Assembly: GCA_003220985.1 (NCBI GenBank)
Contig: QHTY01000208.1
Location: forward strand, 4,705-17,537
From: Gemmatimonadota bacterium
GTDB lineage: Bacteria > Gemmatimonadota > Gemmatimonadetes > Gemmatimonadales > GWC2-71-9
Direction: 5' to 3'
Length of the DNA: 12,833 nucleotides
Shown: in pieces, positions 5,565 to 12,178 of the stretch
Position numbering within the stretch: the stretch's first letter is position 1
Layout: each line of letters opens with the position of its first letter
Notes under the pieces: generated by a model
What the model saw: only the letters and a program-made list of their open reading frames with translations
The model's database searches: none
Told to the model about the DNA's origin: nothing
Program-made: the position numbers and the translations under genes

Positions 5565-6886
5565 GTGCCGCGATCGCTCCGGAGGGGGTGGCCGAGGATG
5601 TCGGCGCCGCGATGCACGCATTGATCGCCGATCTCTACCCGATCTGCCGCAGCATCACCGGCGACGGGGTCCGCGCGACGCTCGGCAAACTGAAGGCGTA
5701 CATCCCGCTCACCGTGTTCGAAGTGCCCAGTGGCACGCAGGTGCTGGATTGGACCGTGCCGCAGGAATGGAACATCCGCGATGCCTACGTGAAGAACTCG
5801 CGCGGCGAACGGGTCGTGGACTTCCGGCGCTCGAACCTGCACGTGCTGAACTATAGCGCCCCAGTGCACCGAACCGTGTCGCTCGACGAGCTGCGTGACC
5901 ACTGCTTTACACTCCCGGACCATCCCGACTGGATTCCCTACCGCACGTCGTACTACGCGCCCGCGTGGGGATTCTGTCTGGCGCACGCCGAGTTGGAAAC
6001 GCTTCCTGATGGGGACTACGAAGTCCGGATCGATTCGACGCTCGCGCCCGGGCATCTGACCTATGGGGAGCTGGTGCTCGCGGGTGAAGCTTCCGACGAG
6101 ATCCTCGTGTCGTGTCACATTTGTCACCCCTCGCTCTGCAACGACAACCTGTCGGGCGTGGTCCTGGCCACCTACCTCGCGCGGCACCTGCAACGCACGC
6201 GGCGCCGCTACACGTACCGTTTCCTGTTTATTCCCGGGACTATCGGCTCGATCACCTGGCTCGCGCGCAACGAAGCCGTCGTACCGCGGATACGGCACGG
6301 CCTCGTGCTCGCCAGTGTCGGGGACCCGGGGCACCTGCATTACAAACGGAGCCGCCGTGGGAACGCCGAGATTGACCGCGCCGTGGCGCACGTCCTCCGG
6401 CACACGGGACAGCCGATCGGCGTCATGGACTTCACTCCGCACGGCTACGACGAGCGCCAGTACTGCTCGCCGGGATACGACCTCGCCGTGGGCTGTCTGT
6501 CGCGCACGCCCTATGCCCGCTACCCCGAGTACCACACCTCGGCCGACAACCTCGACTTCGTGCGACCCGACGCGCTGGCGGATTCGTACGAAGCCTGCCT
6601 CGCCACGTTCGACGTGCTCGAGGGCAACGAAGCTTGCGTGAACCAGCACCCGAAGGGCGAGCCCCAATTGGGGCGGCGCGGTCTGTACGAGTCGATCGGC
6701 GGGAAGTCGCAGGAGCGGGTCGACGAGCTCGCCTTGCTGTGGGTGCTCAACCTGTCAGATGGTGGCCACGACCTGCTCGACATTGCCGAGCGGTCGGGCT
6801 TGGCGTTTGGCTCGATCCGTCGCGCGGCCGATCTCCTGCGCGCACATGGCTTGCTCATCAGCAAGCCGAGGGCGTTCGGGCAGTGA
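5561..6886 (+). CDS. DUF4910 aminopeptidase-like protein (COG4310 type) with C-terminal winged helix
   Basis: A 441-residue member of the DUF4910/DUF2172 group, a family with an M28 zinc-aminopeptidase-like fold found repeatedly in polysaccharide loci, with no reaction I can state. The N-terminal DLYPICRSITGDGVR (24-38) and YVKNSRGERVVDF (76-88) regions are typical. Likely zinc ligands are His189 in CHICHPSLCNDN, Asp195, and His325 in EYHTSADN (323-330). The segment corresponding to the catalytic-Glu loop of M28 peptidases reads PGTIGS (225-230), with Gly rather than Glu. A predicted winged helix lies at about 388-435. The start is GTG at 5561, overlapping the rfbC stop by 4 bases, with GAGG at 5547-5550. 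The gene appears intact. The tight coupling suggests a role on a nucleotide sugar or its product rather than on free peptides. Confidence 0.82.
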   Translation: MSAAIAPEGVAEDVGAAMHALIADLYPICRSITGDGVRATLGKLKAYIPLTVFEVPSGTQVLDWTVPQEWNIRDAYVKNSRGERVVDFRRSNLHVLNYSAPVHRTVSLDELRDHCFTLPDHPDWIPYRTSYYAPAWGFCLAHAELETLPDGDYEVRIDSTLAPGHLTYGELVLAGEASDEILVSCHICHPSLCNDNLSGVVLATYLARHLQRTRRRYTYRFLFIPGTIGSITWLARNEAVVPRIRHGLVLASVGDPGHLHYKRSRRGNAEIDRAVAHVLRHTGQPIGVMDFTPHGYDERQYCSPGYDLAVGCLSRTPYARYPEYHTSADNLDFVRPDALADSYEACLATFDVLEGNEACVNQHPKGEPQLGRRGLYESIGGKSQERVDELALLWVLNLSDGGHDLLDIAERSGLAFGSIRRAADLLRAHGLLISKPRAFGQ

Positions 6887-7611
6887 GCGAGGCGTTCGCC
6901 GGCATGCACGCCCTCGTCACCGGCGCGAGCAGCGGGATCGGCCGGGCGATCGCCCTGGAGCTGGCGAGCGGCGGCGCCGGCGTCTGGCTCGTCGCGCGCC
7001 ACGCGGAGGCCCTGGAGGCCACGGCGGCGGCGGCGCGTCGCGCCGGCGGGCACGCCTGTGGTCAGCCGCTGGATGTTGGCAACGACGAGGATCTGGAGCG
7101 GTTGCGCGACCGGCTCGCGAAGGAGTCGCACGGACTCGACATCCTGGTCCACGGCGCCGGCACCCATTTCCTCGGCGCGGTCGCCGACGCGCCGATCGCC
7201 CAATTCGATCAGCAGTACCGCGTCAACGTGCGCGGGCCGTATCTGCTCACCCAGCTACTCCTGCCGCTGCTCCGACAGCGGCGCGGGCAGATCGTCTTCG
7301 TGAACTCGACCGTCGGTCTCCAGGCACGAGCCGGCATCGGGGCATACGCGGCGAGCAAGCACGCGCTGCGCGCCGTCGCCGACGCCCTCCGCGAGGAGGT
7401 CAATCCCGACGGCATCCGCGTACTCAGCGTGTACCCAGGACGGACCGCGACGCCGCAGCAGGCCGCAATCCACGTGGAGGAAGGCACGCCGTACCGGCCG
7501 GAGCGTTTGCTGCAGCCCGCGGACGTGGCGGCCGCCGTCGTGCACGCGTTAACGATGGACCGCACAGCCGAGATCACCGACTTGCGCGTCCGCCCCATGC
7601 AGAAAGCCTAG
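6883..7611 (+). CDS. Classical short-chain dehydrogenase/reductase (SDR)
   Basis: A 242-residue Rossmann-fold NAD(P)-dependent oxidoreductase. The cofactor motif TGASSGIG is at 13-20, with Arg39 after the second strand (VARH), which favours NADP(H). The usual NNAG is replaced by VHGAGTH at 89-95. The catalytic set is Asn115, Ser142 (NSTVG), Tyr155 and Lys159 (YAASK), and the product-side YPGRTAT is at 184-190. The start is GTG at 6883, 4-bp overlapped with the DUF4910 gene, with GAGGG at 6868-6872. An upstream in-frame start near 6634 is rejected because it lies inside the preceding gene. In this setting it probably reduces or oxidises a keto sugar intermediate. The exact substrate cannot be told from sequence. 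Confidence 0.87.
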   Translation: MSEAFAGMHALVTGASSGIGRAIALELASGGAGVWLVARHAEALEATAAAARRAGGHACGQPLDVGNDEDLERLRDRLAKESHGLDILVHGAGTHFLGAVADAPIAQFDQQYRVNVRGPYLLTQLLLPLLRQRRGQIVFVNSTVGLQARAGIGAYAASKHALRAVADALREEVNPDGIRVLSVYPGRTATPQQAAIHVEEGTPYRPERLLQPADVAAAVVHALTMDRTAEITDLRVRPMQKA

Positions 7612-7618
7612 AGGTCGC

Positions 7619-8674
7619 ATGCGAGTCTTGATCACGGGACACAACGGGTACATCGGATCCGTGCTGGCGCCCACAGTTGCGGCCGCGGGCCACCGCGTCG
7701 TCGGCGTGGATTCGTATCTCTTCGAGGACTGCTCGCTCGGCGAGGATGTGGTCGCCCTCGAGTCGTGGCGCCGTGACATCCGGGATCTGCAGGCGTCCGA
7801 TCTCGCCGGATTCGATGCCATCATGCACCTCGCCGCGCTCTCCAACGATCCGCTGGGCAATGTCAATCCCGCGTGCACGTTCGACATCAACCACATCGCC
7901 TCCGTGCACCTGGCGCGGCTCGCCAAGGAGGCAGGGGTATCCCGGTTTCTGTTTGCTTCTTCCTGCAGCCTGTATGGCGTCGCCGGTGATACGCTGCTGA
8001 CCGAAGCGGCCGCCTTCAATCCGATCACGCCGTATGGCGAGTCCAAGGTCCGCGTCGAACGCGATGTCGCGGCGCTCGCCGACGAGAACTTCAGCCCGAC
8101 GTTCCTGCGCAACGCCACCGCGTACGGGGTGTCGCCGCGCTTACGCGCCGACGTCGTCGTCAACAACCTGGTCGGCGTTGCCTACACGACCGGGGACGTG
8201 CTGATCCAGAGCGACGGCACACCCTGGCGACCGCTGGTGCACATCGAGGATATCGCCCGCGGGTTTCTCGCCGTGCTGCACGCGCCGCGCGCAGCGGTGC
8301 ACAACCAGGCGTTCAACGTCGGCCGCACCGAAGAGAACTACCGCGTCCGCGATCTCGCCGAGATGGTGCAGGACGTCGTGCCCGGCAGCCACATCCGCTA
8401 CGCCGAGGGCGGTGGCCCGGATCCTCGCTGCTATCGGGTGGACTGCAGCAAGCTCGCCCGCGCCCTGCCCGAGTTCCAGCCGCAGTGGACGGTCCGTGCC
8501 GGCATGGAGGAGTTGCGAGCGGCATTCGACCGCCACCACCTGACGCGCGAGGAGTTCCTCGGCGGACGCTACATGCGCATCAAGCAGATCCTCAAGCTGC
8601 AGGCGGAGGGCCGGGTCGACGCGTCGCTCCGCTGGATCGAGGCTCCGGCGGGCGTGGAGGGGAGGACATCATGA
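7619..8674 (+). CDS. NAD-dependent epimerase/dehydratase family protein (extended SDR, nucleotide-sugar)
   Basis: A 351-residue extended SDR. The NAD motif GHNGYIG is at 7-13, with Asp31 after the second strand, pointing to NAD. HLAALSNDP is at 70-78, SSCSLYG at 114-120, and the catalytic Tyr139-Lys143 lies in YGESK. The substrate-domain signature LRNATAYG is at 163-170, followed by DGTPWRPLVHIEDIARGF at 199-216. The TDE motif of 4,6-dehydratases is not present, so a 4-epimerase, 4-reductase or tyvelose/abequose-like synthase role is more likely than dehydration. A tail of about 40 residues after the fold is somewhat long. ATG at 7619 follows the SDR stop by 7 bases with GAGG at 7611-7614, the only operon junction without an overlap. 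Confidence 0.87.
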   Translation: MRVLITGHNGYIGSVLAPTVAAAGHRVVGVDSYLFEDCSLGEDVVALESWRRDIRDLQASDLAGFDAIMHLAALSNDPLGNVNPACTFDINHIASVHLARLAKEAGVSRFLFASSCSLYGVAGDTLLTEAAAFNPITPYGESKVRVERDVAALADENFSPTFLRNATAYGVSPRLRADVVVNNLVGVAYTTGDVLIQSDGTPWRPLVHIEDIARGFLAVLHAPRAAVHNQAFNVGRTEENYRVRDLAEMVQDVVPGSHIRYAEGGGPDPRCYRVDCSKLARALPEFQPQWTVRAGMEELRAAFDRHHLTREEFLGGRYMRIKQILKLQAEGRVDASLRWIEAPAGVEGRTS

Positions 8675-9468
8675 AAGTAGTGCTCTTCTGTGGCGGCTTG
8701 GGAATGCGGATCCGCGAGATCGGCGACGACATTCCGAAGCCCATGGTGCCGATCGGGTACCGCCCGATCCTGTGGCACGTGATGAAGTACTACGCGCACT
8801 TCGGGCACACGGACTTCATCCTCTGCCTCGGCCATCGTGCCGACGTGATCAAGAAGTACTTCTTGAATTACGAGGAGACCATCTCCAACGACTTCGTACT
8901 GTCGGGCGGTGGGCGGCAGATCGATCTGATGAACCGGGACATTTCCAACTGGCGCATCACGTTCGCCGATACGGGCGTCACCTCGAACCTCGGGCAACGG
9001 CTCCGGGCGGTGCAGCCGTACCTGGAAGAGGAGGAGACGTTCCTGGCGAACTATGCCGACGGCCTGACCGACCTGCATCTCCCGACGTTGATCGAGCATT
9101 TCCAGCGTCACGGGAAGATCGGCAACTTCGTCAGCGTCCGCCCGAACCTCAGCTATCACGCCGTGTCGCTGGGCTGCGACGGGTTGGTCGATGAGATCAC
9201 GCCGATCACGAAGACGAACCTGCGGATCAATGGCGGCTACTTCTTGTTCCAGCGCGCGATCTTCGACTATCTGTGCAATGGCGAGGAACTGGTGCAGGAG
9301 CCGTTCCAACGCCTGATCGCGCTGCAGCAGCTGATGGCGTACGCCTACGACGGCTTTTTCGCCAGCATGGATACCTTCAAGGACAGGCAGCACCTGGAAG
9401 ACCTCTACGCGCGCGGCAAGGCCCCGTGGGAGGTTTGGCGGACCAACGGCCGGCTGCGCCCGTCGTGA
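8671..9468 (+). CDS. Sugar-1-phosphate nucleotidyltransferase, glucose-1-phosphate cytidylyltransferase-like
   Basis: A 265-residue enzyme that joins an NTP to a sugar-1-phosphate, supplying the activated sugar. The signature CGGLGMRIRE is at 7-16, KPMVPIGYRPILWH at 23-36, and NYADGLTDL at 127-135 has the metal-binding Asp. INGGYFLF (187-194) and MDTFKDRQHLE (233-243) resemble RfbF-type glucose-1-phosphate cytidylyltransferase, as does the closing APWEVW. The middle (RPNLSYHAVSLGCDG) is more divergent than in true RfbF, so both the nucleotide and the sugar are uncertain and I assign no symbol. ATG at 8671 overlaps the preceding TGA by 4 bases and has a strong GGAGGGGAGG at 8656-8665. A longer in-frame reading from near 8485 overlaps the epimerase and is rejected. 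Confidence 0.85.
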   Translation: MKVVLFCGGLGMRIREIGDDIPKPMVPIGYRPILWHVMKYYAHFGHTDFILCLGHRADVIKKYFLNYEETISNDFVLSGGGRQIDLMNRDISNWRITFADTGVTSNLGQRLRAVQPYLEEEETFLANYADGLTDLHLPTLIEHFQRHGKIGNFVSVRPNLSYHAVSLGCDGLVDEITPITKTNLRINGGYFLFQRAIFDYLCNGEELVQEPFQRLIALQQLMAYAYDGFFASMDTFKDRQHLEDLYARGKAPWEVWRTNGRLRPS

Positions 9469-10151
9469 TTCGGTCGCGCCACCCCGCCCCCTGTTCTCTC
9501 ACGCTCGCCGCTCGCCCTGCCGGGCCGCTGCGCATCTTGTGTCTCGGCGCCCATGCGGACGACATCGAGATCGGTTGTGGCGGCACGATCCTCGCCCTCC
9601 TGGCGTCCCGGCGGAACGTCGACTGTCACTGGATTGTGTTCAGTGGCGGCGGGGGACCGCGCGAGCGGGAGGCGCGGCGGAGCGCCGGCCTCTTCCTCGC
9701 TCGCGCGCGGCGCCGGCAGATCGTCGTCCACAGCTTTCGGGACGGATTCTTCCCGTACCTGGGTGGCGGGATTAAGGAAGCGTTCGAGGACCTCGCGCGC
9801 GAGGTATCGCCCGACATCGTGTTCACGCACACCCGCGAAGATCGCCATCAAGACCACCGCGTGGTGTCCGACCTCACCTGGAATACGTTCCGGAGTCATT
9901 TGATTCTCGAGTACGAGGTCCCGAAGTACGACGGGGATCTCGGCGTGCCGAATTTCTTCGTGCCGCTGCGCGCCGCGGTGGCCCGCGCGAAGATCCGGCA
10001 CCTGCACGCGGCATTCGGCTCACAACGTTCGAAGCGGTGGTTTACGCCCGACACCTTCCACGCCTTGCTCCGGCTGCGGGGTATCGAATCAGCGGCCCCG
10101 GACGGACTGGCCGAGGCGTTCTACGCGCGGAAGGCCACGATCGCGTTCTAG
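9465..10151 (+). CDS. PIG-L family deacetylase (LmbE-like)
   Basis: A 228-residue zinc-dependent N-deacetylase of the PIG-L/LmbE superfamily, whose members remove acyl groups from amino sugars such as GlcNAc-linked substrates. The first metal motif AHADD is at 29-33 within LGAHADDIEIGCGGTI. The second is in HQDH at 128-131 within THTREDRHQDH. WNTFRSHLILEYEVPKYDGD and the C-terminal EAFYARKATI are typical of a subgroup found in sugar-biosynthesis clusters. GTG at 9465 overlaps the previous TGA by 4 bases. No clear ribosome-binding site is visible, so it likely depends on coupling. The family core begins near residue 22, so the first 20 residues may be an extension. It is the last gene of the operon. 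Its 3' end overlaps the convergent membrane-protein gene by 63 bases. Confidence 0.88.
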   Translation: MIRSRHPAPCSLTLAARPAGPLRILCLGAHADDIEIGCGGTILALLASRRNVDCHWIVFSGGGGPREREARRSAGLFLARARRRQIVVHSFRDGFFPYLGGGIKEAFEDLAREVSPDIVFTHTREDRHQDHRVVSDLTWNTFRSHLILEYEVPKYDGDLGVPNFFVPLRAAVARAKIRHLHAAFGSQRSKRWFTPDTFHALLRLRGIESAAPDGLAEAFYARKATIAF

Positions 10152-12047
10152 CACCGTTGAGCGGACACGCGGGGAAAGCTGCCTGGGGCGGCGCACAAGA
10201 AATATCCTGAATTCCGGAGTTTGGATCGCCAAGTGAAAGGCCTCAGGATAGGCGGCGAGCAGCGGGGCAAAACAGTCGTCATCCGGCGGCAGGTAGTAGC
10301 TGTATTGGCGATGAACCACGACCACATAATCAACCTTGAGTCTCCGTATTCCTTCGATGAGCAGCTGCGGATTGGAACTCGGCGGAAACCACACCACCCT
10401 CCTTCCGGAGTAGTGGTAATCGGTGGGGACAAGCCTTGCCATGACGACAGCGTTGCTGTCGGTATGCGAAGCAATCCACATCCCCGCCTCAGCATCCGCC
10501 GGGACCGAGTTCACGACGGAATTGAGATTCATGTTGTCGCGCCCGAGTGCGATCTGCTGCTCCAGTCCCGTTATAATCAGGCCGATTGCCGCGACTCCTA
10601 CGAGGAGTTGTGAGACGCGCATCGGAGTTATTCGCAGGGCTCCTTGCCGGTGGGAAAAACATTGCAGCCAGAGAAAGGTTCGGGCCAACCAAGCGGAACT
10701 CGCCCATGCCATCAACGCCGCGACAATCGCCGAGAGCAACCACGTCAGGAATGAGATCTCGCCTTGCAGGCCGCCACGTAGCATGTGCCGGGCGATCCCA
10801 GATCCCTGTGTCCAATACCAGGCACCGATCGCCAGCACCACGGACGCCGGCAGCCATGCGGCACCGAGCAAGCGGGGCTTGTTCCTTGCCAAAAAACCGA
10901 CCGCTCGCACGCCACTCCACAAGTAGAAGCAGGCCAGCGGTGCTATTGGTAGGAAAAACCTCGTTTCCACATTCCAGGGCCAGAGCAAATAGATGAACTC
11001 ATACGCGGCGAAATACCAATCGTGCAGACCACCTCCCGACGGCCAGACGGAATACCCCCAGCCCAGCAGGATCAGGAGGAGTGGGCCCACGACCGCCGCG
11101 GACATCCATGCCTCGTCGATCCCTCGGTGCAGGAGCACTTGCCCCAACAATCCGGTGTCGTCGAGTGCGTTATGGACGACTCGGACGGGGATCTCGCGCA
11201 ACGTAGCCATCCCCAGCTCTGGATCATTCCCGTTCTTCAACATCAACTGCGATAGGTAGGAGCGTGGATAGCCAGGTACCGACCACTCCAAGGGTGCCGG
11301 TTGGCGGTGCATCCAGAGCCCCTGCACTGCGATTCCAAAGAGAAGAACGGGAAGCAACGCCCTCACGCGTGCGGCGGCGAGTCGGCGATTCCGGACGAAC
11401 GTGATACCGATCCTGATGCCCATGGCAGCGAGCAGCGCGACTGCGGCCGAAGCGATCATCAGGGAAGCAGCGCACAGCGCTGTCAGTAACGCTCCCCATG
11501 CGAAGCGAGAGCGCGGGGAAGCCGCTGTCTCGAGTTGCTCCGCGACCAACAAGGCGCTCATCGGCGTGAACAAATACGGAGAGGAGGGAGATACCGACCG
11601 CGTCGCGAAGGAAAAGTACGTTCCAGACGATATCAACAACAGACAAATGGCCGCGGCGACTATCCGGGGCGCCTTGCGCCGCAGCAGTTCATAGCTGGCC
11701 AGGAAACCCAAGGTTTCGAAAACCGCCATGGCGCGCTGGAAGAGGGAATGGCTGTAGCCCCCGACGAGAAACAGCATGGCAAGGATGGCCGGGAATCCCG
11801 GCGGTTGGTTCGTTTCGGGATGGCCGTCGATCCCGTAAAAGCCGTGCTGGACGAGTGAGCGCGCTGCATCGGCATAAAAAACGTCCTCGTGCAGAAAATC
11901 AGCTGCGCGCTCATAATAGAAGAACTGCAACGCGCCGAAGGCCAGGATGAGGCCAAAGACAGCGATGTCCGCTAAACGCAGAGGCGACAGCCCCTCTTCC
12001 GGCTGCGTCGGGAAGCTGGGCTGGCCGGATCCTCGAGTTCGCTCCAT
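10089..12047 (-). CDS. Polytopic membrane protein, putative GT-C (ArnT/PMT-like) glycosyltransferase
   Basis: A 652-residue integral membrane protein with about 11-13 hydrophobic segments (roughly 25-45, 86-98, 103-122, 128-142, 183-213, 228-246, 315-332, 345-360, 365-380, 395-412, 432-455, 478-497) and a soluble C-terminal domain at about 498-625. The first external loop has HEDVFYADAARSL (53-65) followed by NQPPGFP (80-86), like GT-C enzymes where an acidic residue here is catalytic. These enzymes use lipid-linked sugars on the periplasmic side. No closer family is recognised. The start is ATG at 12047. The last 20 or so residues read antisense to the PIG-L gene and look accidental, so the original stop may have been lost. 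Base composition is visibly more AT-rich than the operon on its left. Confidence 0.75.
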   Translation of the reverse strand: MERTRGSGQPSFPTQPEEGLSPLRLADIAVFGLILAFGALQFFYYERAADFLHEDVFYADAARSLVQHGFYGIDGHPETNQPPGFPAILAMLFLVGGYSHSLFQRAMAVFETLGFLASYELLRRKAPRIVAAAICLLLISSGTYFSFATRSVSPSSPYLFTPMSALLVAEQLETAASPRSRFAWGALLTALCAASLMIASAAVALLAAMGIRIGITFVRNRRLAAARVRALLPVLLFGIAVQGLWMHRQPAPLEWSVPGYPRSYLSQLMLKNGNDPELGMATLREIPVRVVHNALDDTGLLGQVLLHRGIDEAWMSAAVVGPLLLILLGWGYSVWPSGGGLHDWYFAAYEFIYLLWPWNVETRFFLPIAPLACFYLWSGVRAVGFLARNKPRLLGAAWLPASVVLAIGAWYWTQGSGIARHMLRGGLQGEISFLTWLLSAIVAALMAWASSAWLARTFLWLQCFSHRQGALRITPMRVSQLLVGVAAIGLIITGLEQQIALGRDNMNLNSVVNSVPADAEAGMWIASHTDSNAVVMARLVPTDYHYSGRRVVWFPPSSNPQLLIEGIRRLKVDYVVVVHRQYSYYLPPDDDCFAPLLAAYPEAFHLAIQTPEFRIFLVRRPRQLSPRVRSTVLERDRGLPRVERLGQSVRGR

Positions 12048-12061
12048 CTAGGAACAAGACC

Positions 12062-12114
12062 CTTCGGATCCTCAGAATCGCTACTACGCTCGTGAGATTC
12101 GCGTTCAGCCGAAG
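12062..12114. other. Long imperfect inverted repeat upstream of the membrane-protein gene
   Basis: CTTCGG (12062-12067) pairs with CCGAAG (12109-12114). Inside these, GAATC (12075-12079) pairs with GATTC (12096-12100), leaving a nearly symmetric internal loop and a 16-base apical loop. It lies in the 131-base gap between the leftward GT4 gene and the leftward membrane-protein gene, 15 bases before the ATG at 12047, so it would be in the leader of the latter. It could be a leader structure or simply chance. There is no T tract to support a terminator. Confidence 0.25.
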
Positions 12115-12178
12115 CTGCGAGATGTTCCCTTTTGCACGGTGTAAGCGTTCTACGGGGAAGGAAAGCACTGGGGCGGTT

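Noticed and set aside
5435..6667. Long leftward open frame (410 codons) opposite the DUF4910 gene.
   Set aside because: It mirrors the high-GC codon pattern of a well-recognised gene. The peptide is Arg/Val/His rich with no motif. Similar shadows at 481-1332, 3859-4878 and 8569-9393 were rejected for the same reason.
8485..8670. Earlier start for the nucleotidyltransferase.
   Set aside because: It would overlap the epimerase by about 190 bases with a non-homologous N-terminus. ATG 8671 starts directly at the Rossmann-like strand and has a strong ribosome-binding site.
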